A stretch of 64,000 nt of DNA from Balaenoptera acutorostrata (GCF_949987535.1 NC_080069.1:39731269-39795268); one strand, 5' to 3'; positions 44,449 through 56,852 are shown, counted from the stretch's first letter. Program-made: numbers and translations. The notes: a model not told the origin generated them from the letters alone.

Positions 44449-45565
44449 GTGACAAATAAATATATGATGAAAAGATGAAGGAAAGAAGCCATCTGTTGGG
44501 AAAATGACATTAACAGATGAAAAGTTGCTTCATGAACCCACATGAAGCCAAATATACATAAATAGATTTTATATTAATATGATAAAGTGCCAGAAAGTAG
44601 ATTATCCTATAATAAGGAGAACATGCAAAGGGGAAGGGGTAATACATGTACATTTCCTACTCAATGGGAAGAAAATGTTCTGTGACAATTTCTTTCCAAA
44701 AGAATGAATATTTATTATGCAAATTCAAGCACATCTGGCTGCCGTGAATTTAACACTCCATAATTAATAACTTTCTGTATCTCACTGAGCACATTAAAAA
44801 TCTGTATGTTTTACATTTGCAAAAATATAATAGCACCACATTTTTTAACCACAAGGGTTTTCAAGGGCCCACTGTAACTCTTTTCCAAAATTTTATTAAT
44901 ACTTTTTCCTTACTAAAGAACACAATGTGATTATCTCCATTTTAAAAAAAATGCACTAGAATATTTATCTTTGACCTCTTCATAAAGCAAGGAGAAGAGA
45001 GCTTTCAATTGACTTTGTAAAGCACATTCTACACTGTTGCATGATGGGAGAGGACCTGACCTGACAGTTCCTTATCCACATGATTGTGGTAAAAGTAGAC
45101 ATAACATTATGGCTCAAACAGAACAAAGATGAGCTTACAAAGTACATGGTTTAAATAATTCCAGAGCTTTGGAACACAGATCTCTTTTTTCAAGACACGA
45201 ATCTCATGTAACCATAATCATGATTGGCGGTGGGGAAGTTTAAAAACAGTGTCCCCCAAACCCTCCAGACTTAGTTATACCACAGCTAAATCAGGTGATT
45301 CCAACACATGATTCACATCCCACAAAAAATGAAATGTTTACAAAAACAAGGCTCCCAAAGGATGAAGTAGCCTTTTCCCAAAATCCATTCAAAATTTTAA
45401 GCCAATCTTTCTCTGTTTTGCTTGCCATAACTACCAGGTCTCCTCTTCTAAAATAAAAGGTTCATACAAACACACACACAATTTTCACATCTAAGTTTTA
45501 GCATTCTGACATATTTTAAAAGCAACTTTGCCTTAGCAGATACAGGTCACAAGTCAAGACTATTA
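44449..45565. other. No recognised gene or repeat
   Basis: AT-rich anonymous sequence. Confidence 0.45.
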
Positions 45566-45569
45566 CTGT

Positions 45570-45830
45570 AGTGATTTGTATATACATATATATTTTTATT
45601 ATGGAAAATTTTAACCATACACAAAATGGTAGAAGAAATAGTACAGCAAACTCCCATACACCAATCACAGAGCTTCAGAAATTATTAGAGATATTAGAGA
45701 TATTTTTAAATGCAAAGAAAAAATTACACAGCATCATACCTTTTCCTGCCTACAACTACAGAAACAATAATATGACCACCAACACTGAATGCGTTACAGA
45801 ATATGAGGTGTTTTACCTGCAAACACATTA
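45570..45830 (-). mobile_element. Probable ancient L1M fragment
   Basis: TTTTTATTATGGAAAATTTT followed by CATACACAAAATGGTAGAAG and CAATCACAGAGCTTCA resembles a common ancient L1 3' segment in reverse orientation. Family call uncertain. Confidence 0.4.
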
Positions 45831-46089
45831 AATTTTGACCCTGAAATGCCCAGGGGAGTAGCTGCATAGAGCAATTTTCCTAAATCCCTTGTATAATAAA
45901 ATTGATGCTAAAAATTCACGTTGACTATAACATCTGATTTTTTAAAATATTTTTGTTATAAAGTTATGCATTTTTATTTTGTAAAGTTTGCAAACACAGT
46001 CACACAAATTTGCATATGGGTGGGTATTTTATGGTATTATGAAATAACTGTTCATTTTTTTGGTGAGATAACAGTATTATGTTTAAGTA

Positions 46090-46590
46090 AGAGTATTATT
46101 TTTAGGAGATGCATTAATGAAGTAATTGAAGGAGAAATGTTATAATGTCTGCAACTTGCTTTTCAAATGATTCAGCAAAAACTGTATGTGTGTGTGTGTG
46201 TGTATGTAGATCCAGGGTTGGAAAAATATTTCTGTAAAGGGCCAGACAGTAACAGTTTTAGGCTTTATAGACCAAAAGACAAAATCAAGGATATTTTGTA
46301 GATAACTGTATAACTAGTTATAATGTTGCTGCTTAAAAATGTAAAAACCCTTCTTTAATTTATCAGTGTTGTACAAAGACAGGTGATAAGCAAGATTTGG
46401 CCTTGGCCTTAGTTTGCCAACTCTAAATGTAGATAGACAGATACACAGATACATATAGATAGACAGGGTAAATATGAGAAAACTAACAACTGAGTCTAAG
46501 TACAGGGCACGTGGATGTTCATTGTATTAGTCTTTCAAATTTTCTGAATGTTTGAAGAACTTCATAATAAAAAGTTGGGGAAAATACAAA
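46090..46590 (+). mobile_element. Ancient L1M 3' UTR split by a hAT MITE
   Basis: Left part: ATGTCTGCAACTTGCTTTTCAAATGATTCAGC. Right part: GGATGTTCATTGTATTAGTC and TTCATAATAAAAAGTTGGGG, the usual L1M 3' end. The two parts flank the MITE at 46212-46426. Confidence 0.65.
46212..46426. mobile_element. hAT (MER1-group) MITE
   Basis: CCAGGGTTGG left end and TTTGCCAACTCT right end, internal TCTGTAAAGGGCCAGA and GATTTGGCCTTGG. 8-bp target duplication ATGTAGAT is at 46204-46211 and 46427-46434. Non-coding and deleted relative to the usual longer form. Confidence 0.8.
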
Positions 46591-46734
46591 TACATAAAAA
46601 CACAATGAAAGTAAATCTCATCCACAATACAAGTACCTAGATAGAGATTAACATCTGGTAAAGTAGATTTTATTTTTAGTTCTTGGAAGGTGTGTTTTTT
46701 CCTATAATGAGATCCTACTCCGTATAAAGTTTTA

Positions 46735-47110
46735 TAGCCCGCCATTTTCATTCACCATTTATTCATAAGCATTTTCACATGTCATCATCATATAATGGAC
46801 ATATATATTCCACTGAACAAATGTTTTAAGATGTCTTAACTACTTCCTAATCATTGAACATTCAATGTGTTTCCAGTTCTTCACCCACAAAAATAAGAAT
46901 TTTTTAGCTTTTCTTCCATTTTCTATTTTTTACTTTGAAAACTTTTAAAGCTCTGGAAAAGTTACAAGAGCAATACCATGAACACCATACACCTTCCACC
47001 TAGGTTCACCAATTGCTAACAGTTTAACACATTTGTTTTATCTCCCCTCTGTATATTTATTATTTTTATTGTTATTTTGAGAATCTTGAGTATATTACTC
47101 TTAAATTTCT
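46735..47110 (-). mobile_element. Probable ancient L1M fragments
   Basis: Two stretches, CATATATATTCCACTGAACA (about 46800) and GCAATACCATGAACACC to ACACATTTGTTTTATCTCCC (about 46970-47050), read as reverse ancient L1 3' text. Decayed; boundaries approximate. Confidence 0.4.
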
Positions 47111-48344
47111 TACTAAAATATTTGAAGACCACTGAAAGCTGATTTCCTCAGGGTTTCCAGTTTTCACAGTAAATGTCCTCTGAGACCTAACTGATCTTGA
47201 GTGGCAGAAAAAAGACTCAGAAATATACATATATATTAACAAACCTAGTAGCTATTTTTAAGGACAAACTCAAATTAAAATGTTCACTTTGCCAACAAAA
47301 AGTTACATCATGTATTATTAGGAGTTAGATCTCTAATGCTTTACTTACTCTGTAAAGAGACACAGCCCCAAACACATTTTTCCAAAATGAGAATGTGACG
47401 TGTTAGTGTCATATTACACCTCTGTTGTAATTTAATTTTCTCTTTATACAGATTTTTGCTCTGTCTCCATCCTCGTCCAGCTTTGTGGGAAAACTCACCA
47501 AAGCTGCTTTGAATGTTTTTCTTTGACTCCACTGCCACCTAGTGTGGAGAAAAAAGAATTCTGGGCTCTGTTAAAAAAAACTGAATGTGTACTATCAATA
47601 TTTGCTTACTTATCTGGATTCAAAGCCTGTTTTATTGCAGAATAAACTCTTGGGAACTACACCCACCATGGTCTTCTTGCTTTGCATTAAGCAACAATTC
47701 TACGAAAAACAATCATACTTCAAAAATTAGACTATATTTCACGTTATTGTGAAACAAGGTAGGAGATAAGGCTTGGTTTTCCCAATGTCCCTGTGGCCCA
47801 TGTGGCTCTTTCACTCCAATCACATACTCAGGTCGTTAGGTGGTATTTTCCTTCTTTCCAGTGTGATAGGTTGGAAAGAGAGTGGAGAAAAGAGGGAAAG
47901 AAGGAGAAATTCAAAGGAAAGAGGAGGAGAATGAGAGAGGGTCATAGGTGATGGGAAAAATAATAATAAAGACACTAAAAAGACTAAAGGCAGGATATAG
48001 ATACAAGAAAGAAAATGGAGAGGGAAAGCAGTGCAATGTTAGAATAAGAGACACAGGAGCCTAGAAAGACAGGGAAATATAGGGGACGATGCAAGGAACC
48101 AAGGCAGAAAGAGGAAAGAAAAGAAAAGGGGAAGGTGAAGGGTGCCAGGGTTAGGTGGTCGTTCATTGATCAGCCTTGGGAGGGACCACCAGGCCAGGCC
48201 CGCACACCTTGGGAAGTTTAGAGATCTCAGTCCCCCCTGACCCCACATCTCACCCCATTGCACACACACTTCTGCTCCTCGGCCCTGCTTCGTCCTTTCC
48301 CTGATGCCCACCGCCTCCTTTCCCACAGGACAACTGGGTTATCT
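47111..48344. other. No recognised gene; purine-rich 47865-48140
   Basis: Anonymous sequence. About 275 bp around 47865-48140 is A/G-rich (GGAAAGAGAGTGGAGAAAAG-like). Short Arg/Glu frames there are composition effects. Confidence 0.45.
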
Positions 48345-48510
48345 GTTGCACAAGCTGTCCACCAGCACTGGAATGTAAGCTCAAGGAGGGCAGAGATCTT
48401 GGCCTTTTTTTTCTTCCTGTTTTGTTCTCTGATGTATCCCAAGTGTTGAGAGCAATGACTGGTACATTATGACATGCATTTAATAAACATTTATTGAATA
48501 AACGAAGGCA
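48345..48510 (+). mobile_element. L2 3'-end remnant
   Basis: GTAAGCTCAAGGAGGGCAGAG, GTATCCCAAGTGTTGAG, then AATAAACATTTATTGAATAAACG is the typical L2 3' end order. Confidence 0.75.
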
Positions 48511-48640
48511 TGGGGGGCACTCTAGAAATGGACAAGAAGATGTATTTGTAACGTTTGTTTTGCTTTATGACAGTGATACCTTTTCTCCTGGGCAGATCAC
48601 ATTTTCATTCGCAGGTTACCAGCTGGTTTTCAACACATCC

Positions 48641-48985
48641 TGCTACAGACTGAATGTTTGTGTCCCCCTCAAATTTATATATTGAAACCTAACGCCCAAT
48701 GTGATGGATGGTATTAGGAGGTGGGGCCTTTGGGAGGTGCTTAGGTCATGAGGGTAGAGGCCTCATGAATGGGATTAGTGCCCATGTAAGAGACCCCACA
48801 GAGCTCCCTTGGGCCTTCTACCATGTGAGGACACAGGGAGAAGTCTGCGACCCAGAAGAGAGCCCTCGCCCAACCACACTGGCACCCTGATCTTGGACTT
48901 CCAGCTCCAGAACAGTGAGAAATAAACTTCTATTTTTCATAAGCCATGCAGTATTTCATTACAGCAGTCTGAATGGACTAGGACA
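48641..48985 (+). mobile_element. MLT1-type solo LTR (ERVL-MaLR)
   Basis: A solo LTR of an old mammalian endogenous retrovirus-like family. Starts TGCTACAGACTGAATGT, contains AGGAGGTGGGGCCTTTGGGA and CATGTGAGGACACAGGGAG, has AATAAA near 48922 and ends GGACTAGGACA. Flanked by CATCC and CTTCC (4/5 match), consistent with a 5-bp target duplication. No internal retroviral genes are present here. Confidence 0.9.
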
Positions 48986-49385
48986 CTTCCCTTCCGAGGA
49001 GACAAGCACTTCTTAGAAATTACTGGCACTCAACTCAACAGTGGTTCTGAAAGTCAAATTCTGACATCAGAAACAGAGATACCGATAGGAAACACGTAAT
49101 AGAATCAAATCACCGTTTTAGAAACGACAAAGCAAACTAGAGAAGAGATAGGTCCTCACTTCAGGCTAAATCTTAGAAAGAATGTTCTAGAGCAAGAAAA
49201 GCAAGTTATAAAAGGTTGTTTTGTTTCTTGCTATTTAATGTTTAAAATTTCTCCTTTTCCTACATTTTCCTCCTTGTAAATTATACTAGATGTCTTATCT
49301 TTCCAATACCAGGCTCAAACAGACAAAGTGATAACTGAATTACTGAACCTTATCAGTATAATAAAAGACTCTGAAAAGCTCATTT
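48986..49385. other. No recognised gene or repeat
   Basis: Anonymous sequence. Confidence 0.45.
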
Positions 49386-49400
49386 AAAAAATTGCTTAAG

Positions 49401-49709
49401 GGCTTCCCTGGTGGCGCAGTGGTTGAGAATCTGCCTGCTAATGCAGGGGACACGGGTTCGAGCCCTGGTCTGGGAAGATCCCACATGCCGCGGAGCAACT
49501 AGCCCCGTGAGCCACAACTACTGAGCCTGCGCATCTGGAGCCTGTGCTCCGCAACAAGACAGGCCACAATAGTGAGAGGCCCGCGCACCGCGATGAAGAG
49601 TGGCCCCCACTTGCCACAACTAGAGAAAGCCCTCGCACAGAAACGAAGACCCAACACAGCCAAAAATTAAAAAAAAAAAAAAAAAAAAAGATGGCTGTTT
49701 AAAAAAAAA
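49401..49709 (+). mobile_element. CHR SINE with two A tracts
   Basis: Head GGCTTCCCTGG, A box TGGCGCAGTGG, B box GGTTCGAGCCC and a clean body to an A20 run (49669-49689). GATGGCTGTTT (49690-49700) and a second A run follow. Target duplication AAAAAATTGCTTAAG is at 49386-49400 and 49710-49724 (15/15). Confidence 0.93.
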
Positions 49710-50084
49710 AAAAAATTGCTTAAGAGTTAGAAGATGACATGAAAAGACAGCAAAATCTTTAAGAAGGGGTATAGAAAGGGAAAGCTTAAGGAAGATGTTT
49801 TTCTATCTGAAATTTGAAAAATGTCTGTGTGACACTGGCACACTTCACTACACTATTTGGAAACATTAGTGGCAGCTGAATTCAGTACTCAAAAATCAAT
49901 GAAAAAGAATGTTTTCAAGTATCTCGTGGATGGGTCTTCACTAGATGGAGATACAAAGGCTGATTTGAAAATCTGGTGCTTGAAGCATGCTTGTAAAATG
50001 ATGCTGATTCTACAAGTGCTCACACAAATAGGTCTTGCCAGCCAGACACTAACATTGCTTTCAGATCGCACATCAAAATCTTCC

Positions 50085-50500
50085 AAGCATTCACACATAC
50101 GTTATCTAATTTGGTCCTCCCAATATGTCTGTGGTATAAATGGGACCAGGTATTATCTTCAACTGCACCATTTTGTGGCTTTAAAGGAGGGAAGCTGGAT
50201 TTACCCTATTTTCCCATCTCAGCCTCCCATGTCATGGACATGATAGTCATGGCAGCCCAGGACCAGAGGTCTCTCCCACCTTCCACCAGACCACTGTGTG
50301 TCCTGGAGCAAATATCATGGTGCTGCGCATCCTAGTGGGTGAATGCACAAGGGGTTCTACAACTCAAATGGGACTTCTAAATAGTTTGGAGGAAAGAGCT
50401 GGCACAGTTTGGTCACCGTCTGTGACCACAGGCAAGTTAAGTAAACTCTTTGGGCTTTGGATTCCTTATTTATAAAGTGATCATGTAGTTCTGTGTGGTC
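50085..50500 (+). mobile_element. MIR/L2-type remnants
   Basis: ACGTTATCTAATTTGGTCCTCCCAA with ACCAGGTATTATCTTCAA... (about 50100-50190), then GTGACCACAGGCAAGTTAAGTAAACTC with GGATTCCTTATTTATAAAGTG (50422-50482), match MIR-like phrases. The 128-aa frame at 49857-50243 overlaps this and is not a gene. Confidence 0.6.
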
Positions 50501-51692
50501 TTTAAGGTAGTGGATTCCAGACAATGAGTCCATGGGTCAGTTTGAAAAAAAAATTTTTTTTTAATTTTAAGGATTAACATAGGCTTGCCAACCCTTTATG
50601 TGCAAAATAAATTCAAGATGTCGACAACTACAACCATCTACTCACCCCACCCCTCCTCTCACCCTCACTACAATCAGTGAAGAATGGACACAGAGATCCA
50701 AATGAGGACCCAAAACAACTTTATTACGGGGCTGGTCAAGTGCCAAATGCTCCACAGGGTAATAGGGTGCCTCATAAAGCTGAATAAGGAGATGCTAGCT
50801 GGCATCTCTGGAGGAGCTGGGTTTAGCAACCACGCCTGACGCCAGTCAGATGCAGCGCAGCCTGTTAGGGAAGGTGACTCCTCTGCCTAGATGACCTGGG
50901 CCCGTGCTCCCCACACCTGTCCTGGTGGCTGCTTCTGGGGGCAGCTCAGCTCCTGCCCCAGAAGACTCTGAAGCAGGTCAAAACAGAATGTTAAGATAAC
51001 TTTAAGGCCATATACACTATAGGCCAAAATTCACTGCTTTTTCTGTTTTCCATTCCAAATGATATTCCATTCAATACTCAACATCACTCACCAGAGATCT
51101 TGCAATGAACACCAGACAAAAGTCTAAAATACTCTAAATAACACAAAGCCAGCAACACATAAACGCCCAAATTTTAACCTAAACCTACATCAACGATTAC
51201 ATTTCCAAAGAGAGGTTGAATTCCAAACATGAAATCCTTTGACCTGGGTCAATTAAAGTCTGAAGACATTAAGGCTCAACATTTTCTCTCACTCAGATTG
51301 CTGTATGGTACGAATCTTCTCAAGAACACAATCCTGACAGCAGAATTGTCTCTTTCATGAGTGTTACAGACAGAAGATCATGGATCCCAGTGGCACAAAA
51401 GGCACTTTTAGGAGCAAGCCAGAGGTTAGAGGTACCATCCACATGCAAGCTTCCAATGGGATGGATCCTGAGAGAGGAGCCATGGAAACTGTGGCATTCC
51501 TGTATCTCCTTGATTGCCCTATCTGTGCTTCTCAGCTGAGGTGAAGAATGTATCCCACATCTCTTCCACTCCCCAGCTCTACGCTCAGGAAGATGCTAGG
51601 ACACTCTGTGCCTTTTTAGGCCATTCCCAGAACTATTGGTACAACAGATACCAGCTGCCACGTTGAGGGTCTGGCTCAAGTTCCCATAGAGA
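50501..51692. other. No recognised gene or repeat
   Basis: Moderately GC-richer anonymous sequence around 50700-50960. An ancient LTR is possible but not identified. Confidence 0.45.
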
Positions 51693-52100
51693 ACAATCAG
51701 TTATATACATACAGTGGAATTATTAGCCAAGCTTAAAAAAGAAGAAAATTCTGACACATGATACAACATGAATCAGCCTTAAAGATATTATGCTAAAAGT
51801 GAAAGAAGCTAGTCACTAAAGGATAAGTATGATTCCTCTTATATGTGGTACTTAGAATAGTCAAATGCATAGAGACAGGAAGTAGAATGGTGGTTGTCAG
51901 GATCTGGAGGGAGGAGGGAGTTATTGTTTCATAGGTACACAGTTTCAATTTGAGAAGATGAAAAAGTTCTGGAGATGAATGGTGGTCATGGTAACCCAGC
52001 AATGTCAATGTACTTAATATCACTGAACTGTACACTTAAAAATGGTTAAGATTGCAAATTTTATATGTATTTTACTACAATTTTAAAACTTTTAATCATA
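51693..52100 (+). mobile_element. Ancient L1MB-like 3' end
   Basis: TGGAATTATTAGCCAAGCTT, ATTCTGACACATGATACAAC, GAATGGTGGTTGTCAGG and GAACTGTACACTTAAAAATGG are the L1MB-type 3' signature. 5'-truncated. Confidence 0.8.
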
Positions 52101-53080
52101 AAAAATCTCTTAGCCTGCTTGTGGAACTACAAACACCGTTGTACTATTCTCTTCCACGATTCTCTCCAGCCCTTAGCTATGCAGTGATGCCAGAAACAAT
52201 GAGACCGTCAAAGCACCGAGGCTCTTCTGGTAAATTCTATAGCCAACCCAGCCCTTCTGAACTCTCCATTTTGGTTCATAGAGGAAGGCTCTTCCTCCAA
52301 CATTTCCACGTCTAGGCCTATGCTGGGAAGAGAGCTTCCACTCCATGCTCTTGCCATCCAAAAGGAAGAGAAGCACCTAATCTGATCGATGAGCTGACAT
52401 GCACAGGGTGTAGTTCACTGGTGGGCAAGGTCTGGGTGAGGGTTCACTGCACCTGTATGTCTCTTTGTGCAGTTAAGCAGGCTAAGCCCAGCCCACTCTA
52501 GCAAACCATAATTCTTTCTCTGCTCCACCTTCTCTGCCTCTGACTGGGCGTGAGTCAGATCAGCCTTGTGGAGTGGACCCGGTTGAATTTGGTTGCAAGG
52601 GATGGAGAAGACTGCCCTCCGGACTGGATTTAGAGTGTTGCTGAGCCCTTGCCCAGCCCAGCACCAAAGTGATAGTTTGATCCCCATCTGGGTCTCAGTT
52701 TCTTGAGCCTCTTCTCCTCCGATAGGTGCAGGAGAAGCAAAACTTTACCTTTACCTATCTTTGGCTTTCAGCTGGGGCTCTTAACAACAACAACAAAAAA
52801 TTAACAAGAGAAAAACAAAGCATGCAGCTCACATCAGTCAGGAGAAATCTAAATGAAGAATAACTCAAAGGGGTGGCTTAGAACCCTAGCTTATATAGCA
52901 TCTTCAACCAAGAACAATAAATCTCTAGAGAAATGATAGGACAAAGGAAAGCAGTTTTAGACTTCCAAGAGTAGCAAACTGTGGGGAGGTAGCTATATGG
53001 GAGGACACTAGTGGAGTAAGATTTGTTTGCAGATTCTTCTGGTGTCTCTGGGCTGATAAGAGTCTATCTCCAGTAAAAGG
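52101..53080. other. No recognised gene or repeat
   Basis: Anonymous. Frames of 67-90 codons here have no recognised domain. Confidence 0.45.
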
Positions 53081-53090
53081 AGAATTTATA

Positions 53091-53223
53091 GGGAGTTCCC
53101 TGGTGGCCTAGTGGTTAGGATTCTGGGCTTTTACTGCTGTGGCCCAAGTTCAATCCTTGGTCAGGGAACTAAGATCCTGCAAGCTGTGCTAACAAAGTAA
53201 AAAAATTTGAAAATTAAAAAAAC
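53091..53223 (+). mobile_element. Short CHR-type SINE
   Basis: Head GGGAGTTCCCTGGTGGCC, diverged B box AGTTCAATCC, A-rich tail. Target duplication AGAATTTATA is at 53081-53090 and 53224-53233. Confidence 0.9.
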
Positions 53224-53233
53224 AGAATTTATA

Positions 53234-55114
53234 CCCTGCCTTTAGGCAGAAAGCAGGGAGCTTTTCCTACATTTGCTGCTTCTTAATTGCTTTCAGCTCA
53301 AAACAACTTTTTCTGTCAAAGGAACATATTTGGGGGTGACATATTCTGGTTTCCTTCACAAAAAAGGGGGCAGCAAAGAAAAGGTAGAGAATGAAGGTTT
53401 CATTCCCCCCCAAATCAGAAAAGTAGAACAGATATTCTTTTTTAAAATCTCATTTTAAATTGACTACATTTTGCTTTATGCAAAAATCACTTTCTTGTTT
53501 CTTTGTTTTTCATTCTGTTCAAATGCTGAAAGTTTCCTAATTATCATCAGTCCATGAACATACATTTGAGGAACACTTGAGGAGTATTCCTCTGAGTACA
53601 TTTTGCTCTAAAATTCTGTGATACTAATACTGTTGTCTCTGCTTCCACCACGCCTCCCAGAATCCCAGACAATGAAGAGGTAATAAAATATGAGTGTGGA
53701 AACCAGGTTTTAATGCCTTACAAAATGCTTTATGCAGATAAATATTTGACAGATAAAAAAATAAGGTCTTTTCTCCTGTTCCAGGGCAATACAGGACCGC
53801 ATGTAAACAAACCATCTGTTTACCTAAATCCAGGGTCTGCTTGGACTAGGATACTCTTATGTAGATGGAAAAAAAAATACCAGCAGTGACACAGCCCTGG
53901 GGCACACTGCATCAAAAATGATTTCAAAATAGGTACTCAGTTTATTTTTACTTCATGAGGCTGCCCGAAAATTCAGGTTTCTCTGGTTCATCTCCTTTGT
54001 GTTAGTATTTATTTATTAAAGTGAAATGATCATGTCTTTGTCATTTTATACACACCAGGAGTAAAGTTAAAAGTTACATTAAACTGCCTTCATTCCATGA
54101 AGTTCTCCAGGTATCTGGGTTCGTGAGAACTCATCTATTTCTCTGACAATTTTTAGCTCATTCTCTCCACCATGTTCCCATGTAGAGAGGGAGAAAGAGA
54201 ACTCTCTGTCCCCACCCCCACATAAAAAGCCATTCTCTCTTTGCAAGTAATTTTCTTTTCAGCTGACATGTCCTAGATTGTTCTAAAAAGAACAGCAGCA
54301 TGAGAAAATACAAGAACAGATGATTCAAAGACTCCCTGGGAACTGCCGAGCCAGCTCCTAATTGCAAATGCAAGGGTAGGCGAAACATCTGTATTCTGAG
54401 TCACTCCATTTTTCTAGAAGGGAGGATGTCGTTAGCCCTCCCGCTGCATGAACCTCTGTGGTCTGTAAGTGGGCTCCAGAGCTGGTTCACGGTGTGCTAG
54501 ATCTAGATCTAGAGACCGCAACTGAGCTCCCAACCCCCGACACACACACACAAACTCAACATATTTTGAAGTCATCTTAATTAATTGACCACCTGCCTCT
54601 GAGAGTTTTTAAGTCTGTATTTTTAATAATGAGTATACAAAGCAACATGTGTGTGTCTGTGTGTGTTTGGGGAGGAGAAGGAAGTAAATAATCTTAAAAA
54701 CCTACACAGGTTTCTGACCTCGATTCTCTAATGCCTGGAATGATACAAATTCAGGGATACGGCCTTTTGTGGAAAGAGATCCTAGGAAAAAGTGAAAAGG
54801 GAAGCAGATTTTTTTCTAGAAAACTATAAAAACAGTTATTCCAAAAGAGAGCTGGTTAAGGCTTTCTGATTAGTGAATAACAAAAAGATGATGGCAAAAG
54901 AAAAGTAAGACACTGATGAGTGAAAACAAGAACTAACAGCAGTTAAGGCAGAGTCAAGTTCACCAATGTGTTTTTAGGCCATACTGTCTCTTCTGATGTG
55001 ACTCCTATGGGGAAATTTCACTGTTTATACAGAGAGTGTAAACAAATCTGTTGACCTAACAAAACACTCGTTTTCATTCCTCACACCTTCCTCCCCCAGC
55101 CATGGTAAACAGCT
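53234..55114. other. No recognised gene or repeat
   Basis: About 1.9 kb of anonymous sequence with short CA and TG runs near 54540 and 54650. No coding signal. Confidence 0.45.
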
Positions 55115-55240
55115 TGACATTTAGGCTCATGGGCTTTGGTGTGAGTCAGAGGTTCAAATCCTGACTCTGCTATTCATAGCTGTGTGTCTTAGGACAAGCT
55201 TACTACCCCCTCTAAGTCCCAGTTTCCACACTTACATGGG
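55115..55240 (+). mobile_element. MIR SINE
   Basis: TGGTGTGAGTCAGAGGTTCAAATCC, CTGACTCTGCTATTC and TGTCTTAGGACAAGCTTAC match the MIR 5'-to-core order. Truncated at the 3' side. Confidence 0.75.
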
Positions 55241-56334
55241 TAGGCACCAAAACCTCAGACCCTAAAGTGACAACATCACGAGACATGCTTGTACAAAATA
55301 GCTCTGAGTAAGGAAATGCAACAAAACCTGAAAGAAGAACTGAGGATGGCAGAAATACCCACTTTGAAAACTCTGACAGGCTCAAGTGATTGCAAGAGGA
55401 AGATAGCACATTACGATATGGACTCCCTGAATTGGCCACGGGCACTACCTGGTGATTCCAGATATTAAAATGGTCTGTCCTCAATCTGATTTTGCCCAAA
55501 TGTCCTCAGAGGAACACTTGAGAATGTAATCTTTTCTATCTGATGGAAGAAATGGGGAGACAGATGGTGGCTGGAAGTAATTGTAGGAAGGACCTGAGAT
55601 AGGACAGCAGTAGCAAGAACACGCCTTAGGAAGTGTGAGAAAGTTATTCATTACCCTTGTTTCCTCTCATTCTCCCTTTCACCCATCTCTCCCCCAAGGC
55701 CATAGGCTAGAGCACTGGACAGTCTTCAAACTTGACCAGAAATGATACCATTCTAATGTAACATAATGATGTATTATTTTGTTATGACTTACTTTTAGTA
55801 GCTAGTACTAGACTTCATCTTCCACGTGGTCTATCTTTGTTGGGAAAAGGCCTGGGTCAGTCCACTCAGAGAAGGGGAATACCTACGGGGTCACAGATGT
55901 TGGCTGGTACCATGGCTTCTGCAAAATTATCCTGCATGGGGTAAGATGCCTGTGACACTCTTGGAGTGGACGAGGAAGAAGAGTCAGGAGAGAAGAGGAA
56001 ATTGGAAGAGGGAGAGAGAAGAAAGAAGAGTCAGTGAAATGATGGGAGGCTGGGTAGTAATGGAGGAGACAGCTCCTCAAATTCTCACGAATGCCACTAA
56101 ACCCATGAAAGCTTACTGAGTTCAGAGGTTACAAAACAGGATACACATGCAGAATCAGGAGCTAGAGAGGCAATGTGATTAAACATACATGCATCTACTA
56201 AAGGCTCAAAATGTCATGAGCAGATATGGAAAGGTCAGAAAGACCTAGAGAAAATGAGAATGTATGAAAGAGGCATGCCAAGCCGAGGGAACTGCCTGGG
56301 TTCATGCATACCTGCAACCATGCACACCATCACT
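55241..56334. other. No recognised gene or repeat
   Basis: Anonymous sequence with a short purine-rich patch near 55970-56035. Confidence 0.45.
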
Positions 56335-56465
56335 CATGCATCAGTATTGGTTGAACTCCTATTGTGTGCCGGGCACCGCACTAGGCTGTGGAACACCATG
56401 GTGACAAAACCAGAGTTCTTGTTCTCCTGGTGTTTGCACACTAGTGGGAGAGGCAGACATTGATC
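56335..56465 (+). mobile_element. L2 3'-end remnant
   Basis: GAACTCCTATTGTGTGCCGGGCACCGC, GTGACAAAACCAGAGTTC and CACACTAGTGGGAGAGGCAGAC follow the L2 3' consensus order. Confidence 0.8.
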
Positions 56466-56479
56466 AAGTAATTGCACAA

Positions 56480-56842
56480 GGGACTTCCCTGGTGGTCCAG
56501 TGGTTAAGAATCCACCTTCCAATGCAGGGGATGCAGGTTCAATCCCTGGTCAGGGAACTAAGATGCCACATGCCACAGGGCAACTAAGTCCGCACGCCAC
56601 AACTACTGAGCCCAGGCACCACAACTAGAGATTCTGCATGTCGCAACTACAGAACCCACGCGCTCTGGAGCCTGCATGCCACAACTAGAGAGAAGACTGT
56701 GCGCCACCCACGTGCCACAGCTAGAGAGAAGCCCACGTGCCACAACAAAGATCCTGCGTGCCGCAACTAAGACCCAACACAGCCAAAATAAATAAATAAA
56801 TATTTGTTAAAAAGAATCCTCATAACAAGCTTTTAAAAAAAA
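56480..56842 (+). mobile_element. CHR-type SINE, long form, with extra 3' sequence
   Basis: Head GGGACTTCCCTGGTGGTCC, B box GGTTCAATCCC and a body to an (AAAT)n tail (to about 56801). About 33 bp of non-SINE sequence (56802-56834) and a second A run follow. Flanks AATTGCACAA (56470-56479) and AATTGCGCAA (56843-56852) match 9/10. Confidence 0.88.
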
Positions 56843-56852
56843 AATTGCGCAA

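Noticed and set aside
49857..50243. 128-aa plus-strand open frame
   Set aside because: Overlaps MIR/L2-like remnant sequence in its second half and shows no domain.
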